Positions 1 through 6,906 are shown, counted from the stretch's first letter. The stretch: 7,820 bases of DNA from Actinomycetota bacterium (GCA_023488645.1 JAMDDL010000095.1:1-7820); one strand, 5' to 3'. A program made the numbers and translations. Notes: generated by a model from the letters alone, not told the origin.

Positions 1-201
1 ATCAAAATTTACTTCTGCTCCAAGCAGACTCAAAACCTCTGCCATGGTCAGGACATCATCTATTACAGGAACATTTTTTAAAGTTGTCCTGCCATTTGCC
101 ATAATTGATGCTGCCATTATCTTTAAAGCAGAGTTTTTTGCTCCGCTTATTTTTACCTTACCGTTTAACCTGTTTTGACCCTTAATAATAAATTTTGTCA
201 T
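1..201 (-). CDS. murA: UDP-N-acetylglucosamine 1-carboxyvinyltransferase, N-terminal part (partial)
   Basis: This is the first 67 codons of MurA; the left window edge cuts off the rest. MurA is the cytoplasmic enzyme that transfers enolpyruvate from phosphoenolpyruvate to UDP-N-acetylglucosamine, the first committed step of peptidoglycan synthesis. The visible protein starts MTKFIIKGQNRLNGKVKISG and continues into AKNSALKIMAA. That is the family's N-terminal signature, with the substrate-binding Lys22 and Asn23 at the expected positions. The following NVPVIDDVLTMAEVLSLLGAEV also fits the family. The catalytic Cys or Asp loop near residue 115 lies outside the window, so activity and fosfomycin sensitivity cannot be judged. 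The start is ATG at 201; an AGGA at 214-217 is a weak SD with a long 12-nt spacing. It follows atpC on the same strand after 159 nt. The gene could be read through from the atp operon or use its own promoter. Confidence 0.93.
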   Translation of the reverse strand, partial: MTKFIIKGQNRLNGKVKISGAKNSALKIMAASIMANGRTTLKNVPVIDDVLTMAEVLSLLGAEVNFD

Positions 202-360
202 TGTTTTTGCACATCCTGATATTTGTTTAAGAATTAAAACAACTATAATTATTTAAATAATTCGTATCTGTATTTCTTATACAATTATGTATAATTACAA
301 AGATAAAACAAATATTTGTTAAATTACCAGCAAATATTAATAAAAACAAGCAGAAAAGAT
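202..360. other. AT-rich atpC-murA intergenic region with three small palindromes
   Basis: This 159-nt gap holds no gene that I can support. It contains a perfect 16-bp palindrome, AATTATTTAAATAATT, at 247-262. An inverted repeat with 6-bp arms, TTATAC and GTATAA, lies at 277-294. A perfect 14-bp palindrome, AACAAATATTTGTT, lies at 307-320. Their centres are about 31 and 28 bp apart. On the minus strand the 307-320 palindrome is followed by TTATC, so it could be at most a weak terminator for the atp operon. No GC-rich stem followed by a U-tract is visible, so transcription may continue into murA. In sequence this AT-rich, such palindromes can arise by chance. Confidence 0.5.
294..322 (-). promoter_or_regulatory. 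Candidate murA promoter
   Basis: Read on the minus strand, TTAACA (317-322) is followed after exactly 17 nt by TGTAAT (294-299). Each hexamer is one base away from the sigma-70 consensus. The start of transcription would be near 287, about 85 nt before the murA ATG. The -35 overlaps the palindrome at 307-320, and the -10 touches the inverted repeat at 277-294, so a regulator could bind there. Background AT content is very high and near-matches are expected by chance, so this is only a candidate. Confidence 0.3.
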
Positions 361-750
361 TTAAAATCTGCCGAGGCTTTTAAGAGCAGCAGTAACTTTG
401 GCTATTTTTTTTGTTTCTTCAGTTATTTCCTGACTGATATTATATTTCTTGCGAAGTCCGGCAACAGCTTCCAATTTTTTTTCTTCACTTGTGATAATTG
501 CTGATTCTGTAATAATATTGGCAGTATTTCTTACAAATTGCAGATAACCCCTGCAAACAGCAATTAAGTTCGGCTTATTTTCACTGACTATTTTTAAAAT
601 TCCAACATCAAGAAAACAAATGAGGGGAAGATGTCCGGGAAGTATTCCCAGCCCTCCTCCAGTGGAAGGAACTCCTATGTAATCTGCCTCTCCTTCAAAT
701 ACTTTCTGCTCCGGTGTTACAACGCTTACCTTGATTTTCTTTTCTGCCAT
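361..750 (-). CDS. atpC: F1Fo ATP synthase epsilon subunit
   Basis: The epsilon subunit (129 aa) belongs to the F1 central stalk, links gamma to the c-ring, and can inhibit ATP hydrolysis. Residues 1 to about 85 form the N-terminal beta-sandwich, with the family's GVPSTGGGLGILPGHLPL segment at 26-43 and the repeated short strands around it. Residues about 88-129 should form the two C-terminal helices (EEKKLEAVAGLRKKYN, then EETKKIAKVTAALKSLGRF). The I(L)DxxRA ATP-binding motif known from Bacillus-type epsilon is not evident in the first helix. Length is near the usual 130-140 residues. The ATG at 750 has an AAGG SD at 758-761 with 7-nt spacing. It is the last atp gene, 60 nt after atpD, and that gap shows no site I can name. 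The usual TEGE of the family reads TGGG here. Confidence 0.97.
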   Translation of the reverse strand: MAEKKIKVSVVTPEQKVFEGEADYIGVPSTGGGLGILPGHLPLICFLDVGILKIVSENKPNLIAVCRGYLQFVRNTANIITESAIITSEEKKLEAVAGLRKKYNISQEITEETKKIAKVTAALKSLGRF

Positions 751-810
751 ATATTAACCTTAGCTGTAATAATTATCTGTAAACATCTTTATATATACAA
801 ATAAACTTTA

Positions 811-2262
811 TCAGTTTTCAGTAGATGCCTGCTGCATTTTTTGTGCACTCTCAATAACCTCATCAATAGTTCCGCTCATATAAAAAGCCTGTTCAGGAAA
901 ACTGTCATATTTTCCTTCAACAATTTCCTTGAAACCTTTTATTGTATCTTCAATTTTTACATACCTGCCTTTTCTGCCAGTGAACTGCTCTGCCACAAAA
1001 AACGGCTGCGACAGAAACCTTTCAACTTTTCGTGCTCTTTGAACTGTAAGTTTATCTTCTTCCGTAAGTTCGTCTATCCCAAGAATTGCAATAATATCCT
1101 GAAGCTCTTTATTCCTTTGAAGTATTTCCTGAACGCTTCTCGCAACTTCGTAATGCTCATCTCCAACATATTGAGGATCCAGTATTCTTGATGATGAATC
1201 AAGCGGATCAACTGCAGGATATATACCCTTTTCAGAAATTGCTCTTGAGAGAACGACGGTGGAATCCAGATGTGTAAATGTTGTTGCGGGAGCCGGGTCG
1301 GTAAGATCATCTGCAGGAACATATATTGCCTGTACCGAAGTAATTGAGCCTTTTTTTGTTGAAGTAATTCTTTCCTGAAGCTCACCCATTTCCGTTGACA
1401 GAGTTGGCTGATAACCTACAGAAGAAGGCATTCTCCCAAGAAGGGTTGATACTTCCTGACCTGCCTGAACAAACCTGAAAATATTATCGATAAAGAACAG
1501 AAGGTCTTTCCCTTCATATTCCCTGAAATATTCCGCCATGGTTAAGCCTGTCAAAGCTACACGAAGTCTTGCACCCGGCGGTTCATTCATCTGGCCAAAG
1601 ACAAGAGCTGTCTTTTCAATTACACCTGACTGCTTCATCTCAATCCACAGGTCATTTCCTTCCCGTGTACGCTCACCCACACCTGCAAATACGGAAAATC
1701 CTCCGTGCTCGATAGCAATATTGTGAATAAGCTCCATAATAATTACGGTTTTCCCCACACCTGCCCCGCCGAACATACCTATTTTTCCGCCTTTTACAAA
1801 GGGACAAAGCAAATCAATTACCTTTACGCCCGTCTCAAACAATTCTGTTCTTGGTTCAATTTCTTCAATCCGGGGAGCCTGCCTGTGAATCGGAAGTTTC
1901 TTTTTGGCATTAACATCACCTTTCATGTCTATGGCTTCCCCAAGAACGTTAAATATTCTGCCAAGGGTTTCATTTCCAACAGGAACTTCTATGGGAATGC
2001 CGCTGTCAATTACTTCCATTCCACGCTTAAGACCTGTTGTTGAAGACATTGCAACTGCCCTTACCTGGTTTTTACCTATTGACTGCTGAACTTCAGCAAC
2101 TACATTTTCCCTGAAACCTTTTATTTGAGATTCCTGCCTTTTTATTATCAGGGCATTATAAATCAAAGGCAGATTGCCTGGCGGAAATTCTATATCAAGT
2201 ACCGGTCCTCTGATACTTATTATTCTTCCTATATTATTTTTTTTATTATTATTCAAAACCAT
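811..2262 (-). CDS. atpD: F1Fo ATP synthase beta subunit (catalytic)
   Basis: The beta subunit (483 aa) carries the catalytic nucleotide sites of the F1 head; three copies alternate with alpha. Residues about 10-85 are the N-terminal beta-barrel. The central domain holds the Walker A motif GGAGVGKT at 165-172, the catalytic glutamate E197 in GERTREGND, and the Walker B strand LLFFID ending at D259. The C-terminal helical domain has DELTEED at 397-403, the segment that contacts epsilon. Length is slightly above the usual 460-475, due to a short Asn/Lys-rich start (MVLNNNKKNN) and a polar tail. The segment FVQAGQEVSTLLGR at 265-278 has Gln where most homologues have Ser or Thr. The ATG at 2262 is preceded by AAGGAG at 2275-2280, with a rather long 12-nt spacing. 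The stop TGA is followed directly by an in-frame TAA. It lies 34 nt after atpG. Confidence 0.99.
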   Translation of the reverse strand: MVLNNNKKNNIGRIISIRGPVLDIEFPPGNLPLIYNALIIKRQESQIKGFRENVVAEVQQSIGKNQVRAVAMSSTTGLKRGMEVIDSGIPIEVPVGNETLGRIFNVLGEAIDMKGDVNAKKKLPIHRQAPRIEEIEPRTELFETGVKVIDLLCPFVKGGKIGMFGGAGVGKTVIIMELIHNIAIEHGGFSVFAGVGERTREGNDLWIEMKQSGVIEKTALVFGQMNEPPGARLRVALTGLTMAEYFREYEGKDLLFFIDNIFRFVQAGQEVSTLLGRMPSSVGYQPTLSTEMGELQERITSTKKGSITSVQAIYVPADDLTDPAPATTFTHLDSTVVLSRAISEKGIYPAVDPLDSSSRILDPQYVGDEHYEVARSVQEILQRNKELQDIIAILGIDELTEEDKLTVQRARKVERFLSQPFFVAEQFTGRKGRYVKIEDTIKGFKEIVEGKYDSFPEQAFYMSGTIDEVIESAQKMQQASTEN

Positions 2263-2296
2263 AAAAGAAGCTCACTCCTTACATTAAAATTATATG

Positions 2297-3202
2297 TTAT
2301 TGCATTAAAGCCTCAGCCCCCGATGCGATCTCGGCAATTTCCATGGTTATCTGCTGCTGTCTTGCCCTGTGATACTTGCGGGTTAAATCTTTAACCATTT
2401 CATCAGAAGAATCACTTGCGCTTCTCATTGCAGTCATTCTTGCACCTGTTTCGCTTGCTGTTGATTCAAGAAGAGCATTATAAATAATAGTATAAATATA
2501 TTCAGGAATTAATGAAAACAGCACCTCGCTTGAGGAAGGTTCAAATATGAAATCCACTATGCTTTCATCCTTTTCACTATAATATTCATAGGTTAAATAA
2601 AGTTTTTTCCTTAATTCTGTAAGAGGTACCGGCAGGATTTGTTTTACAACAGGATGCTGTTCAGCAGGATTTTTAAAAATTGTATAGCATATTTCAACTC
2701 TGTCCACGATTTTGCTTAAATATTCCCTTAAAAGATCATTTGCAATTTCTCTTGCATCAAGAAATTTGGGATAATCTGAAAGATTTCCATAAACATTGCT
2801 TAAATCTCTTCCAACATATTTAAAATGGTTTTTCCCTTTTGTACCAATTATATTAAGTTTAACTTTCTTACCTGACACCTCATGATCTCTGATTGTCTTG
2901 TTAATAAGTTTCATTATATTTGTATTGTAGCCGCCGCAAAGACCTCTGTCAGATGTGATTCCCAGAATAAGAACGCTTTTAAAAGAATCATGCTCCATAA
3001 TTAAAGGATTCTCAAAAGTGCCTGGAAAACCTGACAGTTCTGCAATGAATTCTTCAAGTTTTTCCATGAATGGTCTTGATTCAAGAATCCTGGTTTGTGC
3101 CTTCCTTATTTTGGAAGAAGCAACCATTTCCATAGCTTTAATTATTTTACCCATTCCGGATACACTTTTTATTCTGCTTCTTAATTCCTTGGTATTTTGC
3201 AT
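2297..3202 (-). CDS. atpG: F1Fo ATP synthase gamma subunit
   Basis: The gamma subunit (301 aa) is the rotor shaft inside the alpha3beta3 head. The N-terminal helix has the conserved IKSVSGMGKIIKAMEMVASS pattern (11-30) followed by KIRKAQ. The central Rossmann-like part contains SDRGLCGGYN at 84-93. The C-terminal helix has ESTASETGARMTAMRSA (246-262) and ends in RARQQQITMEIAEIASGAEA. Both ends of the long coiled coil are therefore present. The length is slightly above the usual 285-290, with a few extra residues in the middle region. The ATG at 3202 fits the family start, but the 21-nt gap after atpA shows no convincing SD. Translation may depend on ribosomes finishing atpA, in keeping with one copy per complex. 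Confidence 0.98.
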   Translation of the reverse strand: MQNTKELRSRIKSVSGMGKIIKAMEMVASSKIRKAQTRILESRPFMEKLEEFIAELSGFPGTFENPLIMEHDSFKSVLILGITSDRGLCGGYNTNIMKLINKTIRDHEVSGKKVKLNIIGTKGKNHFKYVGRDLSNVYGNLSDYPKFLDAREIANDLLREYLSKIVDRVEICYTIFKNPAEQHPVVKQILPVPLTELRKKLYLTYEYYSEKDESIVDFIFEPSSSEVLFSLIPEYIYTIIYNALLESTASETGARMTAMRSASDSSDEMVKDLTRKYHRARQQQITMEIAEIASGAEALMQ

Positions 3203-3223
3203 AGCTTTTAAATTATAATTTGA

Positions 3224-4738
3224 TTACTGCAAAAAATTCTTTTTAAAATTCAAAGTAGCACCTGAAATCTTATTTTCCAGTTCCGTACTTATATCCAGTG
3301 TGCTTGAAAGTTCCTTCATAATTTCCTTTTGAGAATTATGCATATAAGAAATTAACTCTTTCTCAAAATTATTTACAAATTTTAATTCAATGTCATCAAG
3401 AAATCCTCTGGTCAGGGCAAAAATAATAATAACCTGGTCTTCAACAGGCACTGGCTGATAAAGATTCTGCTTTAATACTTCAACAGTTCTTTCACCTCTG
3501 GCAAGCTGCCTTCTTGTTTCTTTGTCAAGTTCCGTTCCAAATTTAGCAAAAGTTTCAAGTTCCCTGTATTGCGCAAGCCCAAGTCTTAGCATACCTGTCA
3601 CTTTCTTCATGGCTTTGGTTTGCGCATTTCCTCCAACCCTTGATACTGAAATCCCCGCATTAATTGCCGGTCTTACTCCTGCATTAAACAGATCGGTTTC
3701 AAGATAAATCTGACCGTCAGTAATTGAAATTACATTTGTGGGGATATATGATGAAATATCCCCTGCAAGAATTTCTACAACGGGTATTGAAGTAAGAGAG
3801 CCTCCCCTTAATTCCTCCGACAGCTTTGCAGAACGCTCAAGCAGTCTGGAATGAAGATAAAATATATCTCCGGGGTAAGCTTCTCTTCCTGGAGGACGCC
3901 TTAACAGCAGTGAAATCTGTCTGTATGCAACCGCATGTTTAGACAAGTCATCATATATTACAAGAGCATGCTGACCTTTATACATGAAATATTCTCCTAT
4001 TGCGCACCCCGCATAAGGAGCAAGATACTGAATTGCTGCAGGAGCATTTGCAGGAGCATTAACTATAACCGTATATTCCATTGCTCCAACTTCTTCAAGT
4101 TTTTCAGCCAGCCTTGCAATATTTGAATTTTTCTGACCTATTGCTACATAAATACAGAAAACATTTTTCCCTTTCTGATTTATTATTGTATCAATAAGAA
4201 TTGAAGTCTTGCCCGTGCTTCTGTCGCCAATTACCAGCTCCCTCTGACCTTTGCCAATAGGAATCATGGAGTCTATTGCTTTAATTCCTGTCTGAAGAGG
4301 CTCCTTAACCTTCTGCCTGTTTATTACACTTGGCGCTTTGTATTCAATAGGCCTGAATATATCAGTTTTTATTGCGCCTTTGTCATCAAGAGATTTACCC
4401 ATTGGATCTATAATTCTTCCAAGAAGCGCCTCCCCGACCGGTACCTCAAGAATTCTTCCGGTGCATTTTACAGGAGTTCCCTCTTCAATTTCAGTTGATT
4501 CACCTAAAATGATTGCCCCTATTTCATCTTTATCAAGGTTAAGAACCTGTCCGTAAATTCCGCCTTTAAATTCGAGCATTTCTCCTGACAAAGCTTTGGA
4601 AAGTCCGCTTATCCTTGCAATACCGTCACCTGCTTCAATTACGGTACCGACTTCCTCAATTTTTACTTCTTTCTTATATTTATTAATTTCGGAGCTAATG
4701 AGCTCTGCTATCTTATCAGTCCTTATTGCTGCTGACAA
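3224..4738 (-). CDS. atpA: F1Fo ATP synthase alpha subunit (start set to TTG at 4738)
   Basis: The alpha subunit (504 aa from this start) forms the non-catalytic nucleotide sites of F1. It has an N-terminal beta-barrel (about 25-90), then the P-loop GDRSTGKT at 171-178, the Walker B region HALVIYDD ending at D264, the SLLLRRPPGREAYPGD block, and the arginine finger R367 in SVSRVGG. A C-terminal helical domain follows. The longest reading frame begins at TTG 4753, but I prefer TTG at 4738. GGAGG at 4747-4751 lies 8 nt before it, whereas the upstream start would overlap that SD. The resulting MSAAIRTDKIAELI aligns with the usual MAIRPEEI-type start and gives the standard length. The gene overlaps atpH by 23 nt, which suggests coupled translation. 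Oddities are Ser in place of the P-loop Gln, and EILAGD where ETQAGD is usual. Confidence 0.97.
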   Translation of the reverse strand: MSAAIRTDKIAELISSEINKYKKEVKIEEVGTVIEAGDGIARISGLSKALSGEMLEFKGGIYGQVLNLDKDEIGAIILGESTEIEEGTPVKCTGRILEVPVGEALLGRIIDPMGKSLDDKGAIKTDIFRPIEYKAPSVINRQKVKEPLQTGIKAIDSMIPIGKGQRELVIGDRSTGKTSILIDTIINQKGKNVFCIYVAIGQKNSNIARLAEKLEEVGAMEYTVIVNAPANAPAAIQYLAPYAGCAIGEYFMYKGQHALVIYDDLSKHAVAYRQISLLLRRPPGREAYPGDIFYLHSRLLERSAKLSEELRGGSLTSIPVVEILAGDISSYIPTNVISITDGQIYLETDLFNAGVRPAINAGISVSRVGGNAQTKAMKKVTGMLRLGLAQYRELETFAKFGTELDKETRRQLARGERTVEVLKQNLYQPVPVEDQVIIIFALTRGFLDDIELKFVNNFEKELISYMHNSQKEIMKELSSTLDISTELENKISGATLNFKKNFLQ

Positions 4739-5330
4739 ACTCCCCACCTCCAAGTTCCAGTGAACGCAGCCTGGTTTTTAAATCATTGATTTTGCTTTTA
4801 ATGCTTAAATCTATTTGCCTGTCACCTATTTTAATCAGAAGTCCGCCAATGATACTTTTATCAATTATATTTTTAAGCCTGCTGTCAAGTCCTGTTTTTT
4901 CATCTATGTTTTTTTTGATTTCATTTAACAGTTTTTTGTCAATGCTGACTGCACTTACAACCTCGACTAAAATCTGTGTTTTTAATTTATTTACAAGCAT
5001 AACAAATTTATTATAAATTTCATTAATTGACTCTATGGCATCCATTGTAATCATTGTTGCAAGAGCCGCTCTTACCGCATTTGTACTGCTGCTGTCCAAT
5101 ATTTTAAAAGCTGTTCTGATTTTTTCAGGTTTTTCAATGGAAGGATCAGTCAGGAATTTTTTTAAGTCAAGGTTATTAATAACAGCATCCTTTAACAGCC
5201 TGAATTCTTCTTCGAATGCATCAACTTCGCCTTCTGCTTTCGCAATATCAAGAAAACAGTCTGCATAATAATCAATTCTGTTTTTTATTTTCCCCGAACT
5301 GCTTTCCGGGCTATTTTCGCTACTGTTCAA
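4716..5330 (-). CDS. atpH: F1Fo ATP synthase delta subunit
   Basis: The delta subunit (204 aa) caps the F1 head and joins it to the b-subunit stalk. The N-terminal helical domain starts at about residue 18 with the family's YA-x-x-x-x-x-IA pattern (YYADCFLDIA, 21-30). The C-terminal signature is GGLLIKIGDRQIDLSIKSK at 162-180. It is longer than the usual 175-185 residues: a Ser/Glu-rich leader (MNSSENSPESSSGK) precedes the domain, and about 16 residues follow the last conserved helix. Part of that tail (GGGEF) is encoded by the DNA that also holds the atpA SD. The TTG start at 5330 is supported by AGGA at 5338-5341 with 7-nt spacing. It overlaps atpF by 11 nt and atpA by 23 nt. Confidence 0.96.
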   Translation of the reverse strand: MNSSENSPESSSGKIKNRIDYYADCFLDIAKAEGEVDAFEEEFRLLKDAVINNLDLKKFLTDPSIEKPEKIRTAFKILDSSSTNAVRAALATMITMDAIESINEIYNKFVMLVNKLKTQILVEVVSAVSIDKKLLNEIKKNIDEKTGLDSRLKNIIDKSIIGGLLIKIGDRQIDLSIKSKINDLKTRLRSLELGGGEFVSSNKD

Positions 5331-5832
5331 CTGCTTTTCCTACCTCTTGAAGGCTTTCCTCAATTAATTTTTTATGTTCTTCCTCTGACAGGCTTTTTGA
5401 AATTACTTTTTCTGTTGTCTGCATCGCTATATCAATTATGCTGTTTTTAACTTCATTTAAAGATTTTTCCTTCTGCCTTTTTATTTCTTCAAGAGCTTCA
5501 TCAAGCATTTGTCTTGATTTTTCATGTGCTCTGTCTTCAATTTCCTCCTGAATTTTCCGGGCTGTCTGCCTGCCGGATTCAATAATTTCTTTTGCTTCTT
5601 TTTTAGACTGTTCCAGCAATATCCTTTGTTCCTCAAGATATTTTATGGCTTCATCCCTTTGCCTGTCTGCTTCATCAAGATTTTTTCTTATTTCGGCCTG
5701 TCTGGTGTTTATCATTTTATTTACAGGTTTAAAAATAAATTTCCAGAGAACAAAGAATAAAATTAAGAAGCAAACTATTGACCAGAAAATAGTGCTTGTC
5801 ATCGGATTTAATATTTTTGATAATTCTTCCAC
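5320..5832 (-). CDS. atpF: F1Fo ATP synthase b subunit
   Basis: The b subunit (170 aa) forms the peripheral stalk that holds the alpha3beta3 head still. One N-terminal membrane helix spans about residues 13-34 (STIFWSIVCFLILFFVLWKFIF), followed by the typical KPV and Arg-Gln (RQAEI) turn. A long charged heptad-like coiled coil runs from about 45 to 145. The C-terminal delta-binding part is SLSEEEHKKLIEESLQEVG. There is a single b gene and no divided b/b' pair. The start is GTG at 5832; an AAAGG at 5845-5849 is the best SD, 12 nt away, so initiation looks modest. The next in-frame ATG (codon 11) has no SD and would trim the residues before the membrane helix. It is 43 nt after atpE and ends 11 nt inside atpH. 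Confidence 0.97.
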   Translation of the reverse strand: MEELSKILNPMTSTIFWSIVCFLILFFVLWKFIFKPVNKMINTRQAEIRKNLDEADRQRDEAIKYLEEQRILLEQSKKEAKEIIESGRQTARKIQEEIEDRAHEKSRQMLDEALEEIKRQKEKSLNEVKNSIIDIAMQTTEKVISKSLSEEEHKKLIEESLQEVGKAVEQ

Positions 5833-5875
5833 CCTTTAAAAATACCTTTCTCTTTTTAGAGTGCCATGTTAATGC

Positions 5876-6106
5876 TTATGCTACAAATATAAGCAGGAAT
5901 GCAACAACAAGAGCATATAATGAAATTGCTTCTGCAAATGCAATTCCTATAAACATTGCTGTCTGAATCTTTCCCGCTGCTTCAGGTTGTCTTGCAATAC
6001 CCTCAAGAGCCTTGCCAACAAGATTTCCTATTGCAAGTCCCGGTCCTATTGACCCTATTCCCATACAAAGACCTGCTGCAAGGGTTGCCATTGCCTTTGG
6101 ATCCAT
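5876..6106 (-). CDS. atpE: F1Fo ATP synthase c subunit (proteolipid)
   Basis: The c subunit (76 aa) forms the rotating membrane ring. It is a hairpin of two membrane helices (about 5-29 and 48-75) joined by the polar loop ARQPEA at 38-43, which contacts gamma and epsilon. The ion-binding carboxylate is E59 in FAEAISLYALV. In sodium-type rings such as that of Ilyobacter, a helix-1 glutamine and a serine right after the glutamate bind the ion. Here these positions are I26 and A60, so a proton ring is inferred. Length is typical of short c subunits. The ATG at 6106 has the strongest SD of the operon, GAGGAGG at 6114-6120 with 7-nt spacing, as expected for a subunit needed in about ten copies. 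Confidence 0.98.
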   Translation of the reverse strand: MDPKAMATLAAGLCMGIGSIGPGLAIGNLVGKALEGIARQPEAAGKIQTAMFIGIAFAEAISLYALVVAFLLIFVA

Positions 6107-6165
6107 TTATATTCCTCCTCGCATACTATTTATATTTTAATAAAAAAACATAATAATTTTATTTA
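6107..6165 (-). promoter_or_regulatory. atpB-atpE intercistronic leader with very strong RBS
   Basis: The 59 nt between the a and c genes are almost entirely A and T, with a run of seven T at 6144-6150 in minus-strand reading, and then GAGGAGG at 6114-6120. Little stable structure is possible. In E. coli the equivalent gap carries a U-rich translational enhancer that raises c-subunit synthesis. By position and composition this could act the same way; that role is inferred. Confidence 0.5.
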
Positions 6166-6906
6166 TTAATGCATAGGATTTTCAGCATTTCCAATATACA
6201 TAGCCGATAAAACTGCAAATATATATGCCTGAATTGCAGAAACAAAAATTTCAAATCCCATCATGATTGTTGCAAATGGAACCACCGGGACTGCAATAAG
6301 GTAGTTTTTAAAAAATATAATCATGCTCTGCAGAACAATTATTATAATATGCCCTGCAAGCATGTTTGCTGTAAGTCGGATAAACAGCGAAAGTGGTTTT
6401 GCAATCCAGTTGCTTATTAATTCAATCGGAAAAACTATAACATACATCCATGAAGGAACAAATTTTGGAGCAAATGTTCTGATATAACCTTTAATGCCGT
6501 TTTTCCTGATATTTGTAATCTGAACAACAAAAAATACTATAAGTGAAAAAATAAGAGGAACTACAGGATTTGCTGTCGGAGTATAAGTCCCCGGAATTAA
6601 TCCTACAAGATTATTTGCAAGAATAAATACAAATATTGCTGAAACAAATGGAAACCACCTGTCGCCGGCATCTTTGCCCATCATTTGATAAACAAGGCCT
6701 TCCTTTACAAAACCTATAAGCATTTCAATTACTGCCTGTCTCTTTGTAGGGACAACTTTGGGTTTTCGTGCCAGAAGCAAGAGCATAACGGAAAATATAA
6801 ATACGGCAAGAAACATGGAAACAGTAAGATTTGTAATGGAAATATCAACATTGCCAAATTTAATTGGAACTAAAATTTTTAAATAAAAATGTTCTAATAT
6901 ATCCAA
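6166..6906 (-). CDS. atpB: F1Fo ATP synthase a subunit
   Basis: The a subunit (246 aa) is the membrane stator that holds the ion half-channels next to the c-ring. Five or six membrane helices are visible, roughly at 25-46, 85-106, 114-134, 152-168, 172-200 and 205-238. The essential arginine is R177 in SLFIRLTANMLAGH, matching E. coli Arg210. E219 and Q226 (FEIFVSAIQAYIFAVL) match the channel residues near E. coli 245-252. FILANNLVGLIPG at 94-106 and PTANP at 110-114 are also family hallmarks. The start is TTG at 6906 with only a weak GGA about 9 nt upstream, and no ATG lies at a suitable place in frame. Weak initiation fits one copy per complex. It is 18 nt after atpI. Confidence 0.97.
   Translation of the reverse strand: MDILEHFYLKILVPIKFGNVDISITNLTVSMFLAVFIFSVMLLLLARKPKVVPTKRQAVIEMLIGFVKEGLVYQMMGKDAGDRWFPFVSAIFVFILANNLVGLIPGTYTPTANPVVPLIFSLIVFFVVQITNIRKNGIKGYIRTFAPKFVPSWMYVIVFPIELISNWIAKPLSLFIRLTANMLAGHIIIIVLQSMIIFFKNYLIAVPVVPFATIMMGFEIFVSAIQAYIFAVLSAMYIGNAENPMH

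Noticed and set aside
307..320. Rho-independent terminator for the atp operon at the AACAAATATTTGTT palindrome.
   Set aside because: The stem has only one G-C pair per arm and the T-run is short and interrupted.
841..1191. Long plus-strand open frames opposite atpD, atpG, atpA and atpF.
   Set aside because: They are antisense shadows of conserved genes, with no family features.
1074..1385. 103-residue open frame on the minus strand within atpD.
   Set aside because: It lies wholly inside the well-conserved beta-subunit gene in another frame and shows no family features.
5850..5861. Small hairpin CTCT-AAAA-AGAG in the atpE-atpF gap, as a possible attenuator between c and b.
   Set aside because: A four-base-pair stem is too weak to claim as a terminator or attenuator.
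6107..6124. Five-codon mini-frame (ATG CGA GGA GGA ATA TAA) ending directly before the atpE ATG.
   Set aside because: It has no SD of its own, and its GGA codons are simply the atpE SD.
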